Below, piece after piece: positions 39,125 through 51,800 of a DNA stretch of 64,000 bases. The notes under the pieces are model-generated. The model had not been told where the DNA came from. It saw nothing but the letters and a program-made list of their open reading frames with translations, and ran no database searches. Origin of the DNA: Odiellus spinosus (Eukaryota; Arthropoda; Arachnida; Opiliones; Phalangiidae). A program made the position numbers and the translations under genes. The stretch spans positions 1,054,001 to 1,118,000 of the forward strand of contig CAWUCO010000002.1 in NCBI GenBank assembly GCA_963920705.1, given 5' to 3'. Position 1 is the first letter of the stretch. Each line of letters starts with the position of its first letter.

Positions 39125-40620
39125 AAATAGCCGAGCTTTATTTCTTATAGTTTCTTTACAAAAGAAACAAAAATTCCCGCGGGTTTTTGATAAAGCACTT
39201 AATTAGAGGTTCCAGGTATCTAATATAGATGGCGCTGTTCAGATTTTTCCCCAGATAATAGCCGTCGTCTGCTATTTGTCCCCTCCGCGTTTTACTCCTC
39301 GGGCCTAACCCAGGGAAATGTATCTAGCCAGTTATATATACGATATCTATGGTAGGGAATATATATATGTCTTCTAGAGTTATCATTTGCCGTTCGGCAA
39401 GGGAGGTTTTGCGGGGCCTGCTCTGAAAACATAATACGGACGGACATCTTTATCATTAGTCGGTGGCGCCATCTACATCTAGCCGCGGGAACTTTATAGT
39501 TTCCACCGCTAGAGTCAGATGGCGCTTTCAGCAGCTTTCGAGTGTCATTTTTGGCGGGAAATTTGATTGATTCTTAAACCATATAATCTTTGCATTCAAA
39601 GCTTACGTGAACAAATGAGTCTCTCACACGGAATAAGTTTTAAGATTAGTTCTAATGTTTTAAATTTTCTGAATTTTCCCTTACACATTAAAATTTTATT
39701 TTAAATCAATCCAAAAAGGGAAAATTTCGTAACATTTTAACATTTGAACAGAATCAATTGGGTAAGTTTCCTTCTCCAATAAAGCCTTTTATTATTATTA
39801 TTTGATCGATAAATTAGCCCTACTTGTCTCTCAATTATTTCGCTATTAGATTCTAATCATATTATCATTTACATTTTGTTCTTCCCCAGCAATTAAATTT
39901 GATTGTGATCAAAGTTAACTCGATTGAACGTTTTCTGTAAATAATTAAATTTAAAATTTACCGATTGAAATATACACTTTTAGGTTTAAGGTTTGTGATA
40001 AAAGCAAAGTAGAAATCGCATTTCCCCATTGCAAATATATTTTCGCAACAGCCTGATTGTCCGAGTGATTAAAATGATTCCCCGCAAATTACGTAAAATT
40101 TTAAAATGGGGATCTTGATTAACATTTGTTTAGAAATACCTTAATTTATGCTTCACAATTGGTATTGTGGCCGTACTTATGGCACCAGGCGTTTTTGTTT
40201 CTACACGAATTTATGCAATTTCCCATTGTGCTTCTATTTTTAAGTCGAATCAATATAAATAGCTAATTATGTTCATTTTCGATTCGCGTAAAAAAACAAT
40301 TTTTCTCGTAGTGTTACTTTATTTTCAGTTTACACACGAACTAACTTCAAAAAACCTGCCAATTCTAAACGTGTTTCACCTGGTTTCACATATTAGTTTG
40401 AGAATCAATCAAATTTCCCGCCTTAATTCCACCCAAAAATTATGACTAGTGCCATCTACCTCTAGCGTCGGGAACTATCTAGTTCACGTCGCTAGAGGTA
40501 GATGGCGCCAACGCCTAATGATAAACTATTGTAATTGAAAAAAGTGGCCCCGCGATGCCCAGATTGGAACAGGAACTCTAGAAGACAAATATATATTCCC
40601 AACTCAATGGAAATTTCCCT

Positions 40621-41033
40621 CGATCTGGCATCACTGCGGCTTAAAACTATCGCTTGGCCTACCGCCCGGCCCGGTCGAACGTACTAGTACATTTTCAATC
40701 CAAGCCTAAATTAAACTTATTTCCATCCCCATCGCTTTGTAGTCTGCTATCCAAGGCTGTCTGCTATCTGGCTATCCGCGACTCCGCGTTATCTGTCACC
40801 TGGGACTTTGAATGAGATTGCTTCCCAAAGTTCCCAGCTCGAATTACGGTAGTTTTAGTTTTGTTTTTAAATGATTATATTTCATCATCAGTTTGATTAC
40901 GCTATACATTATACACTAGAATAGTTGAAAACAATTAGGAGCTTTTTCTTTTCTCGATTTCCGCATGTACGAGAATTTGACGGTAGTTTTAGTTTGATTA
41001 ATAGAATCAGTTTTAGGTTACATTTCCGCTAAG
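40621..41033. promoter_or_regulatory. Probable 5' region of the TTC3-like gene
   Basis: No coding sequence seen. The first recognised coding exon begins at 41034 just after CTAAG, so an untranslated exon could lie upstream and be spliced here. CGGTAGTTTTAGTTT occurs twice (near 40850 and 40980). Confidence 0.3.
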
Positions 41034-42869
41034 ATGTGGTTTGGAACTAAATGGTGTCTTATTCAAGAAGAGATAATAGCTCAGGTTTCTTGTAAAGAAC
41101 ATCGACACGAAAGACTCGAAGTAAATGCTTCAAATTTTACGTCTATATTCAAGCGTAATCCTTTAACGCGCTTCGCTCTTTTTACAGATATTACAGCATG
41201 GAATCTGGAGTTTTCCGAGCGCAGGTTAGCGTAGCTATTCGCTGTGTTATAACAAATTAATAATGTAACGAACATTTCGTTTTATAGATTATTATACGGT
41301 CGAAATTGCCGTTAGGCTCGAAGTTTTACGACCATTTTTATTTGAAAATTCGTACAATCATTCTATCTTTTCAAAATGGATTTTGGAGATGGGTCTTATA
41401 CCCCGTGGAAAGTAAGATAATTTATTTTTATCTCCCTATATTTCCGCCCCAAAATAGCCACCATCTATTACTATTTTGGCTTGAAAAATGGGCCAAGAAA
41501 TAAAATACTAATTTAGCTCGATTGCTCCTTCTTTCTCTCGGCTTTTTTAGCCCCAAAACTTTTCCCCAGAACTTTTCATTCACTGATCGGAAATTTTATT
41601 AATAAGGTCATAAACGAAGTGGCTATTTAGGCCCAATTTTTGGACGTAAATAGCCCTTAGCTATTTTAGCCCAAAAATTGGGCATAAATAGCGAGCAAAA
41701 GGGTTATGGCTAATTACGCCCAATTCTTGGGCAGAAATAGCCTGTAGTTTTGTTAAGGCTATTTAGGCCCAAAAATGTTTTACGAAAAAATAGATAAATA
41801 TATAAAAGAGAGGAGACCTTTTTCGTAAGTTGAGCGTTTCTTGTACAGAAGCACGGCGCCCGCAGTCAGAATGACAAATTTCTAAAGGGCGAAATTGCGT
41901 GACCGTTGCTATTTACGCCCAAAAATGTAGGACCTTTGGGCCTAAATAGCAGCGGCCACTATTTCCGCCCAATTTTTCCGTTTTATAAATTTTTGGGCGT
42001 AAATAGTCGTCGCCGCGCGACCGTTGCTATTTACGCCCAGTTTTTTATGTCTTACATTTTTGGGCCTAAGTAGCTGCCGACTATTTACGCCCAAAAATTG
42101 GGCCTAAATAGCCATTGCCCTTTTCCTTGCTATTTCGACCAAATTTTTGGGCGTAAATAGCAATGGCCGCGCGGTGACGCCTATTTACGCCCAAAAATTG
42201 GGCCTAAATAGACGTGGTGGCTATTTTAGCCCAAAATTTGGGCCCAAGTAGAAACGGCCGGCCATAAATCCCGTTTGTTTGACAGTTTTATAGAAAATGA
42301 CGAATATAATACGGAAACTCTCGAATATATTCGAGTTTTTGATGCCATTGCGGTCCAAGTAACCCGGATATTAAACGTAAGGGAAGCCCTAAATTTAAAA
42401 ATCAAAGCCCTCGAGCTGTAAATATCTTGGAAATATTGTTTCTGGCACCTTTTGGTTCGCTACTATCGACCATCGAGGGCCTATTTCTCTCTCTCCCTCT
42501 CGTAGTCGTCAGAATCGATGAAAAATAACTTACTCTTCCCTTTAAGAGATCCTGTTTCATTCTCGTTTGACCACCCACTTATTATTCCTGCCGCTCTTTG
42601 TCGCTCAAAATCCTCTCGATATTTTTAATCTCAAAAAATAATTGAAGAACGTTACGTCGCGAGGGCTTTTTGGTTTTTTTAAAACTCGATATTATTTTAA
42701 ACGCAACCTTTTCATAGACGATTGAAATAACTAGCGAAGAATCCGGATGCTCCGCTTTAAAAACTCTTCTTATAAAACATCGAGGGAAAAGCGAAATCCT
42801 TTCGAAATTTGCTAATTTGAAGGACGCTATCAATTACCTAGGGAAAGATCCTTTATTTAGGATATTGAT
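41034..42869 (+). CDS. TTC3: TTC3-like N-terminal region (exons 1-5)
   Basis: Spliced residues read MWFGTKWCLIQEEI, then YYTVEIAVRLEVLRPFLFEN, SIFSKWILEMGLIPRGNF and ILSKFANLKDAINYLGKDPL. The stretch LEVLRPFLFENS corresponds to the IFWPLLFQHQNS region before the TPRs of vertebrate TTC3. Two introns here are only 67 and 63 bp. The next exon, 44085-44158, continues with VCKENVWACAYIISYCA. Confidence 0.7.
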
Positions 42870-45800
42870 GTAAGATCGCGTGAATTATTTACAAGCGGGC
42901 GTTTAGTCTTAGTTCGCTATTCGGGCCAAAAGTAGGGTTATTATTTTAGTTTTCTATCAATTAAATAGGAAAAACTGCGGCCGTAGTTAAATGGTAAAAC
43001 CGAGGAACTGCTTACACATTTTAAATAAAAAAATGGATAAGATCGATAAGAAATTGATTAAAGGGAGAATGAATGGCCGAAACAACCTACTTTTAATCGA
43101 TAAAGAATGCTAAAATAACGAGAAAAACAATAATATAACTCACCAAAAATAATTCGTTATTTTATAATCAATTTCCAAAGTTCCGAAACTTGAAGATGCT
43201 AAGCCTTGGCTGCCTAGCTTGGTGAACTAGGCGAGCACGACCTGTATTTTTTTAAAATTCCCGTAAGAACTGATCACCAATCACGAGCGGGTATGCGTAT
43301 TTTATCGCCAACCACTCAGAACGCGCGAAATGCGCGATGAATTTCTAGTTTTTTACCCATAGCCTCCTCGATCACGCACTTCAACGGCTCGTGACTTTAC
43401 TTTTGTTTACGTTATTCGTGCTTATTTCAACGAGTTTTGACCTCATATTCAAGTAAATAAATTAAAATAAGTTGTTTTTTCTGACGATTTTAAATTTATA
43501 CTAGTTTTTAAATCAAACAAAAACAATCATTGATATTTTAAGTTCGTACGTTTGAACCCTAAGCCTTGCCAGGAACTCATCTCCGCCAAAATTTTGTTGG
43601 AAAGCACTTAAAATATCAATAATTGTTTTAGTTTGATTTAAAAACTAGTATAAATTTAAAATCGTCAGAAAAAACAACTTATTTTAATTTATTTACTTGG
43701 ATATGAGGTCAAAACTCGTTGAAATAAGCTCGAAAAACCTGAACAAAAGTAAAGTCGGATAGAAATTCATCGCGTGTTCTGAGTGGCTGACTATAAAATA
43801 CGTGTACTCGCTCGTGATTGGCGACCATATCTTACGCAAATTTTAAAAAATACGGGTTTTGCTTGCCTAGTTAGCCGAGCTAGGCAGCCAAGGCTTAGCA
43901 TCTGCAAGTTTCGGAACTGTGAAAATTGATTATAAAATAACGAAATATTTTTGGTGAGTTATATTATTGCTTTTCTCATAATCTTAGCATTCTTTATCGA
44001 TTGAAAATAGGTTTTTTCGGCCTTTCATTCTCCCTTTAAAATCCCCTCGTTCTCTGGTTTTTATATAAATTACGTTTTTGGCAGGAAAAACGCGGATATT
44101 TCACCCGTTTGTAAAGAAAATGTGTGGGCTTGCGCTTATATAATCTCCTATTGCGCTTGTAAGTTAAAATGATATATTCTACTTTCTTTCGCTAGATAAT
44201 ATTTCTTCCTTTTAGATTTCAATCTCGATACTCTTTCGAAACCTCCAGAAATATCTAGATCATTATTGGTAAATTTTTTCGTTAGTTTTTCCCAACTTAG
44301 AGGGCCTGAACTATAATTTAATAAGCTATTTTAGTATTTAAACGATACCGGTAATGATTATTTCAAAGACGAAGAATATGACGCGGCGATCTCGACTTAC
44401 ACCGAAATAATAAAACAAAAGTGAGCGAAATTAAAATTAAGCTTTTTATTTGGGCTTTTTTGTATCAAACTCGTTTAACTCTTCTATTTGAAAGTCGCTA
44501 TAGCGATATAATTTATAGTAATCGAGCCGAAACTTATCTTCGTACGGAAAAATGGCTTAAGGCCGAGGTGGACGCGACGCGAGCTATTACTTTAAATCCA
44601 ACTAGATGCGAGGTAAAATCTTATTTGGATTGATCAATTATGAATGAGTCAATCCAAGTGAATTCAAATTGAGGAAAAAGGGCCTAATTACGTGGAGTGA
44701 TGACGTCATCACTACACGTTATAGAAAGATAGCTCGAAATACGGATGTAGTTGGGGGAAGGAACGTAGCTTTCAGCGCATTTACTCGCCTTCGCGTCGCT
44801 CCTAAAAAAGGGCAAATTTTTGGTGTTACTCCCATGTTTTCGTCGACAGTTGAGAGTTTTCTCTCTCTCTGGCTGGAGTCCCTGGCGCCATCTGGCGCGA
44901 AGACTCTTTTCTCCATTTATTTATTTTTTGATTTTTTATTTTTTTGCGCGGGTAAGAATCCTTTACATTTTTTACGCGGTTACCGAATACTCGATTGACC
45001 ATCACTCCACGTTTATCCAGACTGTCTGGATACCTCTTGTTTTTAATTTCAATCAATTATTTTTCTACGAATATATAAGAGTAAAGCCCCGTTTTCAAAA
45101 GAGATTTTTTGCGATAAAAATCCACCTTTTTCTTCAAAAAAAGCTTAATAAATCGAAGCTTAAACTTTTACGTTGTTTTCATATAAGATTCGAATCTCGG
45201 CTTTCCTTTTCAACGAGCTTTTTTTTACCCGGAGAAGCGGATATCTAAATGAGTTTGATATTTAATTTTTTTTGCATTCGAAGCTCGGCAGCAATCGATA
45301 AAAAAAGCGAAAGCAAAAGCTTGAAAAATCTTATTTGAAAACGGGGCTTAAGAAACTCATATTAACCAATTTTAAGAATCTGGAAAAAAAATATTTCTTA
45401 AGTTATAATCTTTTAAATTTTCAAATTGGGTTTTCCATAATATCTTTAGAATTAATAGAATTAAATTAATAAAAATTCGTATTTTAGACGAAAAAGAGAC
45501 GCTGAATATATATTTGAAGACGAAAACGCTGGGAAAAAATTACAGAACGAGATAATGTCAATTGTTGGGGGTCTCATAGGAGCCAAATTTGAGACTCCAG
45601 CGTCTCTTTCAAAAATTCTGAAAATTTAATATTTTTGGCCGAACAGGCTATCTACTTTGAATTATAAACGGGATCAATGAGAAACAATTTTAAAGTGCAA
45701 AAATATATTTTTTTTTTTATTTTTAAAAATTATAATAATTTATTTAAATTTTTTTTGAACTGGTATGATAGATAAATGAATTTGAGAAGGGGGTGAGGAA

Positions 45801-48800
45801 TATATTCATAGAAATATATATATGAATAACCATGTTTTGGAAACTCCAGTCTCATTGATCCCATTTATAATTAGAAGTAGATAGACTGTTGGGCCAAAAA
45901 TATTCAATTTTCGAAGGCGGCGCTCGAGTCTTAAATTTGTACACTATGAGACCCCCAAAAATTGAAATTATCTCGTACTGTAATTTTTTCCCAGTGTTTT
46001 CGTTTTCAAATTCGTATTCAGCGCCTCTTTTTCGTGTATAATACGAATTTTTATTAATTTAAGTATATTAATTCTAAAGATATTGGAAAATTTAAAATCC
46101 AATTTTATGCAAAAAAATTGAAAAAATTATAATTTTTTCTGGAATCTGAAACTTGGTAAATATGAGTTTCTTACGCTTATATTTTCGTAGAAAAATAATG
46201 GTTGAAATTTAAATCTGGGCCCCCCCCCCTTTTTTTCCTGAAGTCGAATTCGAATGAATTGACCCGAATACGATATTGCGTTTTAGTTCTATAGGAAACT
46301 AGCTTTGGCTTTAGAAGGTCAGGGTAAAGTTCATTTGGCGCACGTACGCGCTCAAGAAGGACAGATGCTCTGCGAAGATCCGTTAAGGTGCCCTATCTAT
46401 CGGAAGCTTCACTCAACTTTCCAATCTTTAAATTCGAGGTGTAAGCGTGACCTTTTTTAATCCTTAAAATTCATTAAAGGGGTTTAATTCGCAGTTAGCG
46501 ATTAAAATGGCGATTTTGAGCTCTCACTAAGCCTAACTTCGTTTCCAAAGAAGTATATAACGACTCTTTCAAATGTATAGGTTTAGCAACGGCTGATTGT
46601 TCCGGAACTAAAGGGGGCGAAATCTCGACTACCCCTTCTAAATCTGGCGATCTTTCCTTGCCCGAATTGCTAGACGATTCTGAAGAAGATGAAGAAGTAA
46701 ATAATTTTTTCAATTTTCTTCTCGACCCCCCCCACTCGCTTGACCATTATTTCTTTTCTTTCCAAACTCGAAGCCTCTTCGTCAAAATTCTATTAATCGT
46801 ACGAATGTAGAGGAAGCTCCGAGACGAGCGAAGGTGGATGAACGCCGCGAAAGAAAAACGTCCGAGGAGAAGGGAATTCGAGAAAAAAATGGTTGCCAAA
46901 ATTCCTCGGGAAATTCTACCGCGTGTACTATCGGCGAGTTGATCAAAATGTTCGAAAGTAAAACCGAGAGAGGGTCGCGGTTTATTTTAGCGAAGAACGA
47001 AGCGAGAGCCATCGAGGAGTTTGAAGAGGCTCTTAAAATCGCGAATTCCCTCGAAGAATTGGTAAGTTTTGTTTAAATTTACCTGTACGTTAATTAACGG
47101 GGCTGGGCGAGTACTCGAGCGAGTACCGCAACCAAAATTATTATTGTTATAGTAAATACTCGTTTGAATATGAACTTTGATATAACAAAAAAAAAACCGG
47201 TCAATAATTGCGCCCTAGTAGCTACCAGGTACCTTTTGTTATTTTCGGTACTAATTAGTCATGTTGAGCAGTTAGACACGAATAGGTCTTAATGATTAGT
47301 TTCGTTTAGTATTATTTAATTTAACACTTTTTTTCTATTTATTAATCCTGACTCGAATATAATAACAACGATACTCGCGAGTAGTAGGGTTTATAAATAG
47401 TCTCGAAGCCTTGAAAATGAAACCAAATGATCGACTCGGTACTCGACAACGAATTTTTCGTTACTCGCTACTCGGTTCAGTAGCGTAAAAGTCCTAGTGG
47501 CCCGGTACTTTCGTTTCTCAAATAAGTGATTATTTTAAGGGACATTTGGTCGATGAGAAAGAATTGATGGCTTTAAAATACGCTCTTGGAATGTCTCTTT
47601 CAGCCGCTGGAGATTTCGACGTAAGCTTAACCAAATCATTTTAAATTCAAAGAGCCCGATCTTATTTATTCCGTCTCGTTGGCAGAATTTACAAAAAGCC
47701 CTTACTTACTTCGAGGACTTAAAGAAACGCCACAACCCCAGTGAGTTTCCGGCTCTATTCTACGGATTAGGACTCGTACTCGTCAAATTGTTCAGGTAAT
47801 TTTGACGAATTTCACATTATCATTAATAATGGAAGTGGGAGAAAATAACCGTAAATGCTTTTATCCCAACTCTTTTAGATTCGAAGAGGCTATGGCGCCT
47901 TTGATCCAATCCTCTGATCTAGTCAAAGAAAGCAAAGTCTTGAAGCGGTACAACTGGCCCGGAACTGACACCGTTATCGACGAAACTATTAATGAAAGGC
48001 TACAGGTTAGTAGTCGGTTTTTATTATTAATCGTTTTTACGGACTGTTTTATCTCCCTTTAAAAAAAACCGTGGTAATGACAAAATCATTCGACTTTACT
48101 TCCTATTACGTCAGTCATAAGCCTATTAATTCCTCCTTAAGTTAGAAACGAGGGTCGTTTTAGCGTTAAGCTAATGATTGGCCAATCTCGCGACTCAACC
48201 CCATCTAGCGGTAGTAGCTCGAAACTCTCCCAACATGCTAGGACATCCTGTTTCCTGTCAAGAGGAATGATTTGGGGTAGGGAGAATTGCTTTTAACGCG
48301 AGGTGGCGTATGGCTTCAATTTTTTTTCTCACTCTCCAGTTTAGTGCCGAATACGAAGGGCTCTATGGGGTGAACAATTAATTGTCTAGTTGTAATAATA
48401 TAATTTTCAATATATTTAAATTACTTTAATTAAAGTAATTTAGCTTTTCTACGATAGTCCCGTTATTATATCGCGGTTGATTATTGATTTCGTTAATTTT
48501 TCCAAGGAAAAAGTTTCCGAATTAATCAACGAGTGTCGATACGCTCCGAAACCCGACGCGGTATGCCGATCAACAGAGTGTCCCTTCACGCGCAATATTT
48601 ACTATCGCGATCCCAACATTAAAGGTTGTTACCGACTTTTTTGCGTGGGAAATTGTCGCATCGAGTATCATTCTCAATGTTGGAAAAGCGTTAGGGATGA
48701 AAAAGAAAAAACTGAAAAAGTAACGCATTTTTCGCTCTAAACGATTCATTCTCTAATGGTCGCGTTCCCTAGGACTTTTTAGATAGTCTTTGCTTAACGC

Positions 48801-51800
48801 CTGACTGCGGAAACGTCGTTTACCTCATTCAAATTATATCGCAAGACGGCGAAATTCAAAAGACCGTTAGTTATTTCTCGTTTTCAAAATCTAGGCGCGT
48901 ATTTTTTTATTTTACTCCAATTTTATTTTTTTAGTTTGAAAGTAGCATCAACGGTAAACGTAAAGTTACGAAACACAGAAAGTCAAAGTAAGTTTTGCAC
49001 TTTTAATATCTCGCTGTTATTAAATCGAGACTTCTAGGTTGGAGAGAAAAACGGAGACGCGCGACTTAAAGAAGCGAAAGAAACTGGAAAAAGTACAAAA
49101 ACCGTTTAACGAACTAGATCGCGGCGAAGACGACAACGAACGAGATGACTCGTTCATTAGGCCTAATGACGTTGAGGCTCGGGAAATTGGCGACGCCAAC
49201 CCAGTTGAGGATTCTGCGATGGAAAATCTTCCCGTTAATAATAATCCTATCCTTTATGACGGTAAGTTCAAATTTAAATAATTAAAGGAGCGCCCTTCCC
49301 CCCCGTTTGACAATTATACCCCAACCCGCGTCCAGCCCTTGGGTACCTTTTCATTTTTTCGTTCTTAATATTAGTGAACTCTGAACCTCATTACGTCTTT
49401 AAGAAAGAAGACAGTGTCGAGAGTGATAACGTAAGTTTGAAAGATTTTCATTTAAATTAGAGATAGTACCAAGGAGGATCAGAGAAGGAGAAGAAATGTG
49501 GGGACGGCGCGGTTCATACTGCGTCGGCCTAAACTCCCACTCTGGGAGAACGGGGGTAGAGACGTTTCGTGGTAAAATGTTGTCATGTGGGTAAAACGAA
49601 TTCTTTATGAGACGCGCTAGCTAGCGACCACGTGACAACATTTTACCTCGAGAATTTCCTATCCCCCTTTCCACCCGAGTGGGAGGTTGGCTCTTCTCTC
49701 TCTAACTCAACGCAGCCCCACTTTTCCTCTCCTTCTCTGATCCTCCTTGATAGTACTGAGATGTTTACGCGAAATTTATCCACCTAATATTCTAAAAAGC
49801 AAAATCTCGTTGAAATTAATCGAAATGCTAGAATGAAAATATATATTCTACGTTCTTAGCGAATCAAGCCCAAAATCGTGCAGGGGTTAACGCAGGTCAG
49901 GGAAAATGGGGAAAAGTCAGGGAATTTGAAAATGAACCAAAAAGGTCAGGGAAAAGCCAGGGAATTTTAAAATATTTTAAAAAGTCAGGGAATTTCAAAG
50001 ATCTTTTGAGAAGCGAGGAAATTCCAATCATTATCTGCGGAAAAGATTCTCAGCTGACCGTATCAGTTGTATAGATTAGAACAAAGATACGCGTGCTAAA
50101 AGTATGGCGAACGCGATTATAATAAGAAGTAAAAGGTTAAAAATTCTGAAACAGTCGGAAAATCGTTGGAAAAGGTCAGGGAAAAACCTGGAAAATTCGG
50201 GGAATTTTAAGTTGAAAAAACTTTGTCAAAAAATGATATTAGGCAGCATGACAAAGATAACAATTTTTCATTAACTATGAAAGCGTTTAAGTTTGATTAA
50301 ATTTAACGATGATTAGCTCTAAATTGTGGTTTAAGTTTTCCTCTGTCTTGTTGTGCGCTTAGATTCCTCAAGAATTAAGCCCATTTTGATTTATTTTATT
50401 TATCCAGTACGTTCCTTAATTCGTGTATTTTGTCCATTTTAAATCAGCTTTAAATCGACTTAATTTAGATTCATTTTTATAATGATTAGGTATAAATTCT
50501 AGTTTAAGATCTCGACTTTCCTGTCGTACGTTAACATTCCAACTAATTTGACCTATTTTGGTCTATTTTCATTTTTAAACGTGACTAAATTTGTGTATCT
50601 TGGTCATAATCTCTATTGGTTTGGAGTTGCGTTCAAAAATTAAAATAGACCAAAATAGGTCAATTTAGGGGGAATGTTAACCCGTGACGAGACGGACGAG
50701 ATCTTAAACTACAATTTAAACATAATCATTATAAAAATTAATCAAAATTAAGTCGATTTAAAACTGATTCAAAATTGACAAAAATATTGAATTAAAAACA
50801 ACGTTCCTGAAAAACCAAGTTAAATAAATCAAAAAGTACTGAATTCTTGAGGAATCCAATCACACGACGAGACGGGGGAGATCTTACGCTACAACTTAAA
50901 ACTAATCGTCATTAAATTTAATCAAAATTAAACGCTTTTATAGTTAATGAAAAAATGACATGAGACAGTATGACAAAGATAACAATTTTTCATTCACTTT
51001 GAAAGCGTTTAATTTTGATTAAATTTAATTGTGATTAGCTCTTAATTGTAGTTTAAGTTCTCTGTTTCATGGTGCGCTTAGATTCCACAGTAATTTAGTT
51101 CATTTGAATTTAACTGTTATATGGTAGGTTCTTAATTCAGATGTTGTTGTCGATTTTAAATCAGTTTTAAATCGACTTAATTTTGATTCAATTTAATTAT
51201 GGTTAGATTTAAATTGTAGTGTAAAATCTCGTCCGTCTCACCGTGCATTAACATTCCTCATAAATTTCACCCATTTTGGTCTATTTTAATTTTTGATCAG
51301 ATCTAAACTCATGTAGTATATATTCTCCGTCATACAGTCTAATAAGTTTGGAGTCTCGTTGAAAGATTAAAATAGACCATAATGGGTCAAATTAGGGGGA
51401 ATGTTCACCCGCGACGAGACAGACGAGATCTTAAGCTACAATTTTAAACCTAATCGTTATAAAAATTAATCAAAATTAAATCTGATTCAAAATTAACAAA
51501 AATATCCAAATTGAGAAAAAACAAAGTTAAATAATAAAAATTGACTAAATTCTTGAGGAATCTAATCACACGACGAGACAGAGAAGATATTAAACTTCAA
51601 TTTAAACATAATCATCATTAAATTTACTTGAAATTAAACTCTTTTTATAGTTAATGAAATAAATGATATGAGTATGACAGAGATATCATTTTTTTCTTTA
51701 ACTATAAACGCGTTTAATTTTGATTAAATTTAATGATGATTAGTTTCAAATTGTAGTTTACAATCTCCCCAGTCCCGTCGTATCATTAGATTCCTCAGTA

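Larger units (their letters stand above)
38027..39351 (-). mobile_element. P-superfamily-like DNA transposon, 1.3 kb, internally reduced
   Basis: Perfect 32-bp terminal inverted repeats (38027-38058 and 39320-39351) starting CATAGATATCG, an exact 8-bp target duplication GTAGGGAA (38019-38026 and 39352-39359), and subterminal inverted blocks (GGGGAAAAATCAGATC near 38130 with its partner near 39240). The minus strand encodes a THAP-domain frame. The 31-bp ends, 8-bp duplication and THAP transposase of the Drosophila P element are the closest known match. At 1.3 kb it lacks room for a full transposase. Confidence 0.75.
38003..40620. mobile_element. Outer inverted-repeat element containing the P-like insertion
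   Basis: Left words GGGAAATTTCCATTGAGT (38003) pair with ACTCAATGGAAATTTCCC near 40597-40614. After the P-like insert, the left arm continues at 39360 (TATATATGTCTTCTAGAG, then GGCGCCATCTAC near 39465) and pairs with 40390-40590. Arms are about 250 bp; the 0.8-kb interior has no recognised gene. The right end reads TGGCATCACTG outward, hAT-like, but no target duplication was established. Confidence 0.55.

Noticed and set aside
42486-42620. Extra TTC3-like exon (SSESMKNNLLFPLRD)
   Set aside because: It has an acceptor and open frame but no convincing donor, and exons 4 and 5 already join in phase without it.
44669-45248. ORFs in the LINE derivative
   Set aside because: They run across LINE 5' UTR, unrelated filler and an inverted repeat, with no domain.
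46495-46713. Minus-strand Ser-rich ORF
   Set aside because: Shadow of TTC3-like exon 11 (46521-46696), whose plus-strand frame fits both splice phases.
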